From the NCBI GenBank assembly GCA_964485235.1, contig CAZAIO010000047.1:1-19661 (forward strand): a stretch of DNA of 19,661 nt, read 5' to 3'. The translations under genes and the position numbers were made by a program. Below, in pieces: positions 6,729 to 14,674 of this stretch (the first letter of the stretch is position 1; each line of letters opens with the position of its first letter). The notes below the pieces were generated by a model. That model was not told the origin of the DNA. It saw only the letters and a program-made list of their open reading frames with translations, and searched no databases. Source of the DNA: CAZAIO01 sp964485235. GTDB lineage: Bacteria; Chloroflexota; Dehalococcoidia; GIF9; UBA5629.

Positions 6729-7610
6729 TTGTTAAAAATGGTGATACTTTTAAATAACTTTCCGCCAATTAATGACGGACCTTCCGAATCCCATCTTAAA
6801 GGTGTATGTTTTTTTAAAGAGACAAAAAATATTCCCAGAAAACCGGTAGTATATAACCCCGGTATTTGTATCGTGGCTCAAGGTCAAAAATATGGATACC
6901 TGGGTGGCCAAAAATTCCAGTGTGATGCAAATCATTACCTTGTAACTTCTGTGACTATGCCGTTCGAATGTGAAACGTTTGCAAGTCCCCGGGAACCTTT
7001 CCTCGGTCTTTATATAGATGTGGATATGGCCCAGTTGCATGAATTGATAAGCCGTATGGATCTTCAATTAGAAGTAAGTCATAAAGAAAAAGGCTTGATG
7101 AGGGGAATCGGACCAGCCGTTATAGATGATGATATGGCAGATGCAACAAACAGGCTGATTAAATGTCTGCAATCGAAGACAGAAGCCCAAATCCTGGGTC
7201 CCGGTCTGGTGCGGGAAATCCTGTACAGGGCACTTCGCGGAACCCAGGGTCCTATACTGTATTCACTGGCCAAATATAACGGTACTTTTTCTCAGGTGGC
7301 TTCTGCCTTGAATGTTATGCAAACCGATTATGCAGCAAAATTCGATGTGGAACACTTAGCCGGAAAAGCCAACATGAGTACTTCAGCCTTTCACCGTGTA
7401 TTTAAAGAAATTACTTCTGATTCCCCCATACAATATTTAAAAAAACTCAGGTTGATGAAGGCAAAAGATTTAATGGTGCAGGAAAACATGAAAGCCTACA
7501 TCGCTGCAGAAAAAGTAGGATATAAAAGTGTCTCTCAGTTCAATCGGGAATTCAAACGCTATTTCGGGCAAAACCCTGCAAAGATGGTGAGAGAATTATA
7601 TATGTTATGA
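6729..7610 (+). CDS. AraC-family transcriptional regulator, YqhC-like
   Basis: 293 residues from a TTG at 6729; ATG at 6738 is an equal candidate (AAGGA lies 3 bases before TTG and 12 before ATG). The N-terminal half carries the AraC_N domain signature seen in YqhC-type regulators (KPVVYNPGICIVAQGQKYGYLGG, then NHYLVTSVTMPFECE, then PFLGLYIDVD; residues 39-99). The C-terminal 90 residues hold two helix-turn-helix motifs: FDVEHLAGKANMSTSAFHRVFK (205-226) and IAAEKVGYKSVSQFNREFKRYFG (258-280). It is a cytoplasmic DNA-binding protein. In E. coli YqhC responds to aldehydes and activates a neighbouring reductase operon; the divergent aldo/keto reductase makes the same arrangement likely here. The inducer is unknown. 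Confidence 0.92.
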   Translation: MLKMVILLNNFPPINDGPSESHLKGVCFFKETKNIPRKPVVYNPGICIVAQGQKYGYLGGQKFQCDANHYLVTSVTMPFECETFASPREPFLGLYIDVDMAQLHELISRMDLQLEVSHKEKGLMRGIGPAVIDDDMADATNRLIKCLQSKTEAQILGPGLVREILYRALRGTQGPILYSLAKYNGTFSQVASALNVMQTDYAAKFDVEHLAGKANMSTSAFHRVFKEITSDSPIQYLKKLRLMKAKDLMVQENMKAYIAAEKVGYKSVSQFNREFKRYFGQNPAKMVRELYML

Positions 7611-7800
7611 GGTAGTTTACTAAAGATTTCGGATTAGGTGTGACAATTACGAATGAGCGAAGGAAATTGTTACTTAATCGACCTGAAAGTCTATACAGAT
7701 TTTAAGAATTCAGAATAAACTGTTTCTATAAAACCAAAATCGCTATTTATCCCTGTTTTCAAGGCAAAGACTTCGAGTGGATGGTTAACTATAGGAACCC

Positions 7801-7820
7801 GCCAATTCTCAGAATTTGGC
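7801..7820. other. Short inverted repeat (hairpin) between regulator and small membrane gene
   Basis: GCCAATTCT, one base, then AGAATTTGGC: a 9-10 bp stem with one bulge. It lies 13 bases past the stop of the minus-strand gene 7834-8031. There is no T run on either strand, so it is at best a weak terminator. The rest of 7611-7833 holds only a 21-codon open frame that I do not accept as a gene. Confidence 0.3.
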
Positions 7821-7833
7821 AGGTATGAAGCTT

Positions 7834-8031
7834 CTAATGCAGGAAAAGGGCACTAATATAAATCAGGACTCCCACTGCTATCCAAACTATGGCAATAATT
7901 TTTATATCGCGGGCTTTTCGTTTCTTTTCTTCTGAGGGTGCCGAGAGATACCGTCCAACATAGAAAAGAGGCAATCCGACAGCAATCAGCATTGCTCCAA
8001 TTATCCATCTAATTAATTCTGCCTGACTCAT
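7834..8031 (-). CDS. Small two-helix membrane protein, unknown
   Basis: 65 residues. ATG at 8031 follows a strong AGAGGAG at 8 bases, so translation is well supported. The first helix spans about residues 7-26 (IRWIIGAMLIAVGLPLFYVG). A cytoplasmic-looking basic loop SAPSEEKKRKARD follows, then a second helix at about residues 43-63. Both termini would face outward. No family is recognised. It sits about 100 bases beyond the ssrA 3' end on the same strand, so read-through transcription from ssrA could reach it, as no terminator is visible between them. Confidence 0.65.
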   Translation of the reverse strand: MSQAELIRWIIGAMLIAVGLPLFYVGRYLSAPSEEKKRKARDIKIIAIVWIAVGVLIYISALFLH

Positions 8032-8132
8032 TCCGTATCTCCTCTAAATTCAGACAAATATGGAATTAACACCAAGATGCAACTTTCTATGTTAACAGAG
8101 CAATTCTCAGGATCACTAAAAAGTTGTGTTTC

Positions 8133-8480
8133 TGGTGGAGGCGGGGGAGGGTTGAACTCCCCGTCCAAAAACAGGTTGCCAGAATCTACTACAAGCTTAT
8201 CCGGCTCTTTATTCTTGCCCTGTCAGCTTCTGCCGGCTGAATATAACAGGGCCAGTCGATTTATCTTAGCATGTCCACATCGACGTCAGGACCTGAGCAC
8301 CCCGGCTAATCGTCACCCAATCCCTGCCCGTCGGGATGAGGCAAGGTTGGATGCGCAACCTTTTAGGCTGCGATAGGTACTGCTTCGTTGGCAGTTATTT
8401 TTTGCCACCTGTTTAACGAGGTTGATGACACCTCGGCTTGCAATCCTGTAGGCCTGCCCCTGTCGAAGCCACGCGCCCCC
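8133..8480 (-). ncRNA. ssrA: Transfer-messenger RNA (tmRNA)
   Basis: 348 bases. The 5' end GGGGGCG (8480-8474), followed by the tmRNA hallmark TGGCTTCGACAGG, pairs with CGCCTCC before the encoded ACCA at the 3' end (8136-8133); one G-U pair is needed. The T-arm reads GGGAG, loop TTCAACC, CTCCC. The tag reading frame is GCC AAC GAA GCA GTA CCT ATC GCA GCC TAA (8392-8363), giving ANEAVPIAA. A 7-bp hairpin (8362-8343) follows immediately. The resume context ATAACT-GCC-AAC-GAA parallels the E. coli one. With SmpB it rescues stalled ribosomes and tags the unfinished protein for proteolysis. It lies 20 bases after smpB on the same strand. Confidence 0.95.
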
Positions 8481-8488
8481 ATTATATA

Positions 8489-8494
8489 ATTATA
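8489..8494 (-). promoter_or_regulatory. -10 element placed for ssrA
   Basis: A perfect TATAAT on the minus strand ends 8 bases before the mature 5' G of tmRNA, the expected position for transcription starting at that base. A convincing -35 is not seen at 17 bases. ssrA may thus be transcribed both from here and with smpB. Confidence 0.4.
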
Positions 8495-8500
8495 AACGTA

Positions 8501-8959
8501 CTATCTTACTTTCTGTTTAAATGACCGTTCGATCTCTCTCGCGGATTCCCGCCGGGCTATGGACTCCTTCTTATCATACATCTTTTTCCCGCGCGCCACG
8601 CCCAGCTCTACTTTTGCTACCCCACCTTTAATGTATACCTTCAACGGGATAAGAGTCAAACCTTTCCTGACTACCTGCGCGGCAATATAGTTTATCTCTT
8701 TACGGTGTAACAGGAGCTTCCGTTTCCTGTCGGGTTCATGATTATAAATATTTCCCGCTTTATAGTGGGCAATATGCGAATTGAAAAGCCATAGCTCCCC
8801 GTTCTCGGGTCGGGCATATGCTTCACGTATGTTCACCTTCCCGTCCCTGACCGATTTAATTTCGGTCCCCTTCAAGACAATGCCTGCCTCGAGACTTTCT
8901 TCAATCGCATAATCATGGTATGCTTTACGATTAACGGTTATGATCTTTGATTCACTCAT
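8501..8959 (-). CDS. smpB: SsrA-binding protein SmpB
   Basis: 152 residues from the ATG at 8959; a GTG nine codons upstream (8986) keeps the frame open but adds residues unlike SmpB. Family motifs are present: NRKAYHDYAIEESLEAGIVLKGTEIKSVR at residues 10-38, NIREAYAR, HIAHYKAGN, HEPDRKRKLLLHRKEI, and the basic C-terminal tail AVARGKK-type segment (ARGKKMYDKKESIARRESAREIERSFKQ) that enters the decoding centre. It binds the tRNA-like part of tmRNA and brings it to stalled ribosomes. The partner RNA gene follows by 20 bases. No clear ribosome site precedes either start. It is divergent from comEA, sharing a short regulatory region with it. Confidence 0.96.
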   Translation of the reverse strand: MSESKIITVNRKAYHDYAIEESLEAGIVLKGTEIKSVRDGKVNIREAYARPENGELWLFNSHIAHYKAGNIYNHEPDRKRKLLLHRKEINYIAAQVVRKGLTLIPLKVYIKGGVAKVELGVARGKKMYDKKESIARRESAREIERSFKQKVR

Positions 8960-8961
8960 CT

Positions 8962-8979
8962 GTGATACAATTTTATCAC
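8962..8979. promoter_or_regulatory. Inverted repeat in the smpB/comEA divergent region
   Basis: GTGATA, six bases, TATCAC. On the plus strand the same bases contain an extended -10 (TG-A-TACAAT, 8963-8971) that could serve comEA, whose ATG is at 9015. The repeat ends three bases before the smpB ATG. It could be an operator acting on both genes; no binding protein is suggested. Confidence 0.3.
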
Positions 8980-9014
8980 GTACCACAAAAATACGGTAGA
9001 AGAGAGGCTATATT

Positions 9015-9524
9015 ATGTCAAGCAACATAGACAAATACTGGCTTGCCGTTACCGCTCTCCTTGTAATAAGCCTTATTTCCGGCGGTACCATGCTGATTAT
9101 AAGACTGGTTGAACACAGACCTCTTGAAATCACCATTACACAAGACGCAATAAAGGACACAAATACGGAAGTCTACATAGATGGAGCCGTCGTCAATCCG
9201 GGATACTATCAGTTAAAGGAAGACGATTCGATCGATTCGCTTATCAGATGCGCAGGCCTCAAACCGGAAGCCGACCTGCAACAGGTAAAACTTTTCATTC
9301 TACCGGTCGAAAATTCCTCGAGCCCTCAACGGATCAGTTTGAACAGAGCAGACGCATGGCTGCTGGAAGCGCTCCCGGGTATTGGCAGTGAAAAAGCGAA
9401 GGCTATCATTGAATATAGAAATGAAAACGGCGGTTTTAAAAGAGTTGACGACCTGCTTCAAATAAACGGTATCGGCGTATCGACACTCGATAAAATAAGA
9501 GAGTTCATCACCGTAGAGGAGTGA
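9015..9524 (+). CDS. comEA: ComEA-type DNA-binding competence protein
   Basis: 169 residues. Start ATG follows AGAGAGG by 7 bases. An N-terminal membrane anchor (residues 9-30) is followed by an SLBB-like domain (VYIDGAVVNPGYYQL through AGLKPEADLQQV, about 53-90). A C-terminal double helix-hairpin-helix follows (ISLNRADAWLLEALPGIGSEKAKAIIEYRNENGGF and LLQINGIGVSTLDKI, about 106-165). This is the domain order of ComEA, the receptor that binds double-stranded DNA outside the membrane and passes it to the ComEC channel. comEC begins 7 bases after its stop, so they form an operon. Confidence 0.94.
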   Translation: MSSNIDKYWLAVTALLVISLISGGTMLIIRLVEHRPLEITITQDAIKDTNTEVYIDGAVVNPGYYQLKEDDSIDSLIRCAGLKPEADLQQVKLFILPVENSSSPQRISLNRADAWLLEALPGIGSEKAKAIIEYRNENGGFKRVDDLLQINGIGVSTLDKIREFITVEE

Positions 9525-9531
9525 ACACCCT

Positions 9532-11961
9532 GTGACGTTAATCTATCTCAGCATTGCATGGGTAACCGGTATCCTGCTGGGTGCCATATGGAAACCTCCT
9601 GTAGTCGTGATGTGCGCCGGAGCCGTCCCGCTCCTTCTCCTTCCGTTTTTCGTTCAGTATAGAAAGACCATCCTGATGAGCAGCCTCAGTTTATTTATCT
9701 TCATCGGCGGAGCGCTTTATTTCCAGTCTTCCACACCGCATCCAGATGAATATCAGCTTCGCGCATACAACGATCAAGGGCCTGTGGAAATTCGAGGGAT
9801 GATAAGCACCGAGCCGGAAATTAACAACCTGTCATCGAAATTCAGCCTGACAGTCGAAAAGTTCATTGCCGGGAGCGATGAAAAAAACATAACAGGCAAG
9901 GCGCTTGTACAAACATCCCGGTACCCGGAATATCACTATGGAGATATGGTGAGCATAACAGGCGAACTAAAGACACCGGAACGTTTTACCGATTTCGATT
10001 ATGGTCGCTACCTTGCTTCACAGGGAATATATTCCACCATGTATTATCCTCGAATTGAACTTCTGGACCGCGGTCAGGGTTCTTCTTTCAGGTCCTGTAT
10101 TTATGCAGTAAGGAATAGTATCTCAGATAGTCTTGCCCGTTTTCTTCCCGAACCGCAATCTTCGCTTGCCCGGGGAATATTGTTGGGAATGCGAAATACC
10201 ATACCGTCATATATAAATGATATATTCTCCCGTACAGGGACTGCGCATATACTGGCGATATCAGGACTTCATTTGAGCATCATCACAGGAATGCTGCTCA
10301 GTGCAGGAAAACGGGCCTTCGGCAAAAGACATTACATTTATATATGGTTTGCCTTAATCGCCGTCTGGGCTTATGCTGCACTGACAGGTCTGCGTCCGCC
10401 GATAGTACGCGGTGCTATCATGGGAAGCATGTTCCTGTTTGCCGAACTACTCGGCAGGCAACGCAGTGCAATAACAGCACTCACTTTTGCCGCTGCGATA
10501 ATGGTTGCTGTAAATCCGCTTATCCTTTGGGATGCCGGTTTTCAATTGAGCTTTCTGGCAATGACAGGCCTTGTTTTTATTTATCCTGTAATCCGGGAAC
10601 CATTTGCTCAACCAATGACAGGGGCATTTCCGGTAAGATTTACAACATCGCTCTATTCAGCGACATTTAAAAATCTCGCAATTACTTCAGCCGCTATCCT
10701 GACAACATTGCCTGTAATCGCTTATCATTTCGGTACGATATCGCTTGTCGGTATAGCCGCCACCTTCTTTGCATTGCCCGCTCTCCCGTTCATTATTATC
10801 AGCGCCGCATTTACAGGTATAATCGGACTGCTGATCCCCGTATTCGGAACAGTTGCCGGATGGTTCACGTGGCTGTTTATCAGCTACCTTATTATAATAA
10901 TAAAGACATTCGATGCACTTCCATTCTCCTCCCTGGAGATATCCAATATAGCGCAGTGGCAAATATGGCTTTATTATGGTCTCCTTATATCGTTATTTAT
11001 ATCAATCCATTTTAGAAAGCGTCTGCGTACCATGGTTTCCGCCGTAATACGGATATTACAGACACATTATTTAAAAACACTGCAATTTACGCTCTCACTG
11101 CCAGTGAAATATACAGTACTGCCGCTGTTTATTATTACTGCACTTATATGGACTGTAGTGGCAAATATGCCGGACGATAAACTTCATGTAAGCGTGCTCG
11201 ATGTCGGACAGGGTGATGCAATACTGATACAAACTCCCGCCGGACAGGATATTCTGGTCGATGGAGGCCCCGATCCCGAGAAATTAAAGCTTGAACTCGG
11301 AGAAAGGTTGCCTTTCTGGGACAGGACCATTGAGCTGCTCATACTTACACAGCCACAGGCAGATCATCTTGCGGGGCTGATAGATATAGTACAGCTATAT
11401 GATATTGCACAAATCATTGAACCTCAGCTTGACTCCGAATCGGCACTTTACACCCGTTGGAAATCAATTATCGACAGGGGGAATATATACTATACAAATG
11501 TATGTAGCGATCAGCAAATAGACCTGGGCAACGATATCCGGATAGACCTGCTGAATCCTCCGGCAACGCTGTTTCAGGGTACTTCCGACGATATAAACAA
11601 TAACAGCCTCGTTGTACGTTTGGTCTATAAAGATATAAGTTTTCTCCTTACAGCGGACATCCAGGATGAGGCTGAGTCATACCTGATCGGACAACGCGCT
11701 CAATTAAACAGCACAGTGCTTAAAGTAGCCCATCATGGAAGCAATACTTCAAGCACGGATAAATTTCTCGCTGTCGTCGACCCTGAAGTATCGGTGATAT
11801 CCGTCGGTGCGAATAACCGTTTCAATCATCCGCATCCCGCTGTATTGGACAGGCTAAACGCGCAGGTCGGACAGGACCGGCTTTACCTTACTTCCATCTC
11901 CGGTACGGTTGAATTTATTACCGACGGCAATACGTTATGGGTAGACACGAAAAAACATTAA
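9532..11961 (+). CDS. comEC: ComEC/Rec2 DNA-uptake channel protein
   Basis: 809 residues from a GTG start, with AGAGGAG about 10 bases upstream (inside the end of comEA). An N-terminal DUF4131-like domain with membrane segments (residues 1-190) precedes the multi-pass Competence domain, which has AHILAISGLHLSIITGML (about 238-255), LTGLRPPIVRGAIMGS (about 284) and GFQLSFLAMTGL (about 337). A C-terminal metallo-beta-lactamase-like domain starts at HVSVLDVGQGDAILIQTP (about 551). It transports single-stranded DNA into the cytoplasm. The metal motif usually written HxHxDH reads Q607-P-Q609-A-D611-H612, so two histidines are missing. Later motifs VAHHGS (about 732) and NHPHP (about 764) are kept. 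The nuclease activity proposed for this domain may therefore be altered or lost. Confidence 0.95.
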   Translation: MTLIYLSIAWVTGILLGAIWKPPVVVMCAGAVPLLLLPFFVQYRKTILMSSLSLFIFIGGALYFQSSTPHPDEYQLRAYNDQGPVEIRGMISTEPEINNLSSKFSLTVEKFIAGSDEKNITGKALVQTSRYPEYHYGDMVSITGELKTPERFTDFDYGRYLASQGIYSTMYYPRIELLDRGQGSSFRSCIYAVRNSISDSLARFLPEPQSSLARGILLGMRNTIPSYINDIFSRTGTAHILAISGLHLSIITGMLLSAGKRAFGKRHYIYIWFALIAVWAYAALTGLRPPIVRGAIMGSMFLFAELLGRQRSAITALTFAAAIMVAVNPLILWDAGFQLSFLAMTGLVFIYPVIREPFAQPMTGAFPVRFTTSLYSATFKNLAITSAAILTTLPVIAYHFGTISLVGIAATFFALPALPFIIISAAFTGIIGLLIPVFGTVAGWFTWLFISYLIIIIKTFDALPFSSLEISNIAQWQIWLYYGLLISLFISIHFRKRLRTMVSAVIRILQTHYLKTLQFTLSLPVKYTVLPLFIITALIWTVVANMPDDKLHVSVLDVGQGDAILIQTPAGQDILVDGGPDPEKLKLELGERLPFWDRTIELLILTQPQADHLAGLIDIVQLYDIAQIIEPQLDSESALYTRWKSIIDRGNIYYTNVCSDQQIDLGNDIRIDLLNPPATLFQGTSDDINNNSLVVRLVYKDISFLLTADIQDEAESYLIGQRAQLNSTVLKVAHHGSNTSSTDKFLAVVDPEVSVISVGANNRFNHPHPAVLDRLNAQVGQDRLYLTSISGTVEFITDGNTLWVDTKKH

Positions 11962-12177
11962 ACCGCCATCCTTCTTCTTCAAGGGAAACGAAACCGTTGA
12001 TGAAACAAGCGTATATATGGTTGCATTCCGTATTATATATACCTGCATATTTTATTCGTCGATAAAATATCTTGGAAAATTGTTACTTCTGTATGATAAG
12101 ATAATCAACGGACATGAAAATGCTTTAACTCAGCAATCTATACATGCGAGACATTAACCGGGGGATCGATTGAATAT

Positions 12178-12202
12178 AAACGTATCATACGATTATACGT
12201 TT
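12178..12202. promoter_or_regulatory. Inverted repeat upstream of the CARDB gene
   Basis: AAACGTA, 11 bases, TACGTTT, with an inner CGTAT-C-ATACG that overlaps the left arm. It lies 88 bases before the ATG at 12290 in the 328-base gap 11962-12289. The gap has no gene I can support. Its AT-rich right end includes TTGATT and TATAAT-like words near 12219-12233 that could be a promoter. Position and symmetry suggest an operator. Confidence 0.35.
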
Positions 12203-12289
12203 CTACGAATGAATAACTATTGATTTATAATTGATTTTGGCGTACAGTATTACACGTCTTGATATGAATACTCAGGAGGCAACTTTATT

Positions 12290-14140
12290 ATGAAGAGATC
12301 GGCATGGCTGGCGCCGTTATTCATATTACTCTTTATTGCATTTACTATCGCATTTCCGTCCAGTGCAAACGCAGTCGCGAAATTCGATTACAGCAGCCTC
12401 TCTCTTACTGAACATTTTATCGAGGCTGGTGACGATGGAAACGGCGAAGTCACTGCAACTGTTACCGTCACCAATACCGGCGATGAATCAGGTGCACATG
12501 TTGTCCAACTTAAAATAAACGGGGTCCTTGAGTCTTCAAAAGACATTACTCTGGATGCCGGTGCACAGCAAAAAATAATATTTACAGTCAGCAAACCTCC
12601 CGGAGATTATGAAATTGCGATAGGAACACTTGAAGACAGTTTTACCATAGTGCCTTCGAACTTTAAAATTGAAAACCTTATTATTGATCCGCCCGAAGTA
12701 AAAGAGGGTGAAGATGTTGTTATAAGTGTTACCGCTTTAAACACGTCAGCCGAAAAAACAGTCGAATTCGATGCTTTAAAGCTTCTCATTAACGGAGAAG
12801 TAGTAGCAAGTAAAGCTGTTAAGCTTAAAGAAGCAGACAGTCAGAAGGTAAGCTTCACGGTCAGCAGGGATACTGCCGGTGACTATATTGTCCAGGTCGG
12901 TCCTAAGACCGGATCATTTACCGTCACGACATCTTTCTGGTCGTCTTTTCCGCCATATATGTGGGCAATATTCGGTGCCGTAGCCGGTGTATTGATCATG
13001 CTTATCGTTGTTCTGTTCATTACTGCCCCGAGAAGAAAAAGGGGAACTTCTGCCCCGCGGATGAAGAAAGGTGCAAAGGAACCGGCGGTGCCTCAGTCCC
13101 AGCCCGTAATGAAGTCTCCTTCTCTTTCTCCCATGGAACCGGTAAAACCAGGTGCGATGCCTTTACCGCCATCTGCGCCTATGCCTTCGTCTTCACCAGT
13201 AGCTTCTTCGGCGCCTTTTCAGGCTCCTCATCCCGGTCCGTCACAGCAGATACCGCCTAAACCGGGACAACAGCATCCTGTACAACCTATTCAATCGCCT
13301 CCACCTCCCGGTGTTCCGCGCCGTCCAGAGCCGGCATCGCCGATTTTACATACACCACCACCTCCTGCAATGCCAACGGTTCCGCGCGTAATCCCACAAC
13401 CACAACAACAACCGCAACCACAACCGCAACCAAACATGCGGCCAAATGTTGCACCACCACCACGCGCTGTGCCTCCGCAGCCATCGCCAATGCCTCCGTC
13501 AGCGCACACACCGAAAATTGAACAGCCGTCCGTGCCACATGCAACCCCGGCACCCTTTGCTATGCCTGCAAAAACTACTCCCCTTTTCTCTGTCGGCAAT
13601 CTCACTATAACGCCGAACCAGATAAAAGAAGGGGACCCTGTCACAATAACAGCAGTAGTAACGAACAGTGGTACGGCAACCGGCCAATACAGTATGGTAC
13701 TGAGAATCGGCAGTGTTGTGGAAAATATTGCAGAGTTGACCTTGAATCCGGGAGAACGGCAGACTGCAACGTTCAATGTAATAAAAGAGATTGCCGGTGA
13801 CTACCAGGTTGAAGTAGACGGACTGCGTGGCTTTTTTACGGTAATACCCCGCCTGCCTGCGGCGTTTACGATCAGTAACTTAAGCATTACCCCGGAAAGG
13901 GTAAAACAGGGAGAACCGGTGAGTGTCAGCGCCATTGTCTCCAATACCGGTGAAATGGAAGGCACTTACAGCGTGGTCCTGCGAATCAAAGGAATCGCCG
14001 AGAGAATAGAGGAGATAACTTTACCAGCCGGTAAAAACCAGCGAGTTGTCTTTAATATTACTAAGGATGCCGCGGGATTCTATCCTATCGCTCTTGAGAA
14101 TCTGTCCGGTAGATTCGTCGTAGAAATGGACTGGACATAG
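12290..14140 (+). CDS. Membrane protein with four CARDB-like domains, two on each side of a membrane helix
   Basis: 616 residues; AGGAGG lies 10 bases before the ATG. A signal peptide (residues 1-29, KRSAWLAPLFILLFIAFTIAFPSSANA) leads into two CARDB-like beta-sandwich repeats (about 31-122 and 123-215; typical xISNLxIxPxxVKxGE and TVTxxxAGDYxVxVGxxxGSFTV endings). A transmembrane helix (about 223-247) follows, then the basic APRRKRGTSAPRMKKGAK. A Pro/Gln-rich low-complexity linker (about 265-425) leads to two more CARDB repeats (about 430-523 and 525-616). By the positive-inside rule the linker and last two repeats lie in the cytoplasm, while the first two are outside. CARDB modules are usually extracellular adhesion-type domains. 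The gene stands alone, converging on def. Function unknown. Confidence 0.85.
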   Translation: MKRSAWLAPLFILLFIAFTIAFPSSANAVAKFDYSSLSLTEHFIEAGDDGNGEVTATVTVTNTGDESGAHVVQLKINGVLESSKDITLDAGAQQKIIFTVSKPPGDYEIAIGTLEDSFTIVPSNFKIENLIIDPPEVKEGEDVVISVTALNTSAEKTVEFDALKLLINGEVVASKAVKLKEADSQKVSFTVSRDTAGDYIVQVGPKTGSFTVTTSFWSSFPPYMWAIFGAVAGVLIMLIVVLFITAPRRKRGTSAPRMKKGAKEPAVPQSQPVMKSPSLSPMEPVKPGAMPLPPSAPMPSSSPVASSAPFQAPHPGPSQQIPPKPGQQHPVQPIQSPPPPGVPRRPEPASPILHTPPPPAMPTVPRVIPQPQQQPQPQPQPNMRPNVAPPPRAVPPQPSPMPPSAHTPKIEQPSVPHATPAPFAMPAKTTPLFSVGNLTITPNQIKEGDPVTITAVVTNSGTATGQYSMVLRIGSVVENIAELTLNPGERQTATFNVIKEIAGDYQVEVDGLRGFFTVIPRLPAAFTISNLSITPERVKQGEPVSVSAIVSNTGEMEGTYSVVLRIKGIAERIEEITLPAGKNQRVVFNITKDAAGFYPIALENLSGRFVVEMDWT

Positions 14141-14184
14141 TCCTTTCCTTTATGCAAACCTTGTAGAAAGATACGGCGTGCAGT

Positions 14185-14664
14185 TTATGACGGTACCGGT
14201 GTGATTTTCCTGAGGTCTTCCGGATCTTTAATATAATCTGTATAAAGTACACCGTCCAGGTGGTCGATCTCGTGTTCCAGCGCCTGAGCCAGGAGTTCCT
14301 CACCCTTTATCCGGAAGGCTTTACCGTTTCTATCCAGCGCTTTCGCCTTCACCTGCACCGAACGGGTTATCGTACCCTGATAACCGGGAATACTCAGGCA
14401 AGCTTCATCGACAGTCCGCTCTCCGGTACGTTTTATAATTTCGGGATTGACAAGTACGATAACTTCTTCATCAGGTATTTCAATGACTACAATCCTGAGC
14501 GATACGCCGACTTGAGGCGCTGCCAGACCGGCGCCCGATGCATCTTTTAAAGTTTCGATCATATCGTCGATTAACTTCTGCACAGACCTGTCTACGGAGG
14601 TAACCCGTTTGGCTTTTTGTCTCAGTACCGGATCGGGAACCGTATGTATTTTCATAACTGCCAT
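14185..14664 (-). CDS. def: Peptide deformylase
   Basis: 159 residues from the ATG at 14664 (MAVMKIHTVPDPVLR); the next Met at 14655 is an alternative, and a GTG at 14685 overlaps priA. The three family motifs are present: GAGLAAPQVG (motif 1), EACLSIPG (motif 2, usually EGCLS, with the metal-binding Cys) and QALEHEIDHLDG (motif 3, two metal His and catalytic Glu). It removes the formyl group from the initiator Met of new proteins. It is the last gene of the minus-strand operon, starting 10 bases after the priA stop with no clear ribosome site of its own, so translation may be coupled. It converges with the CARDB gene, 44 bases away; no clear terminator is seen between them. Confidence 0.95.
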   Translation of the reverse strand: MAVMKIHTVPDPVLRQKAKRVTSVDRSVQKLIDDMIETLKDASGAGLAAPQVGVSLRIVVIEIPDEEVIVLVNPEIIKRTGERTVDEACLSIPGYQGTITRSVQVKAKALDRNGKAFRIKGEELLAQALEHEIDHLDGVLYTDYIKDPEDLRKITPVPS

Positions 14665-14674
14665 AGCTAATTTA

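Larger units (their letters stand above)
4592..8132. mobile_element. Candidate integrated island remnant at ssrA
   Basis: Bounded by the intact ssrA 3' end on the right and its degenerate copy plus terminator on the left. The cargo seen is two small membrane proteins, an aldo/keto reductase, an AraC-family regulator and a third small membrane protein. No integrase, phage or conjugation gene is present, so if this was an element it has lost its mobility genes. The gap at 4592-4732 holds no gene I can support. Confidence 0.35.

Noticed and set aside
7653..7718. 21-codon open frame after the AraC gene
   Set aside because: Too short and without similarity or convincing ribosome site; chance open frame.
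8077..8376. Open frame of 99 codons on the plus strand
   Set aside because: It lies across the ssrA gene, whose structure and tag frame are clear, and has no ribosome site or recognisable protein.
13291..13776. Gly/Cys/Val-rich minus-strand open frames opposite the CARDB gene
   Set aside because: Antisense images of the Pro/Gln codons of the linker; they have no independent support.
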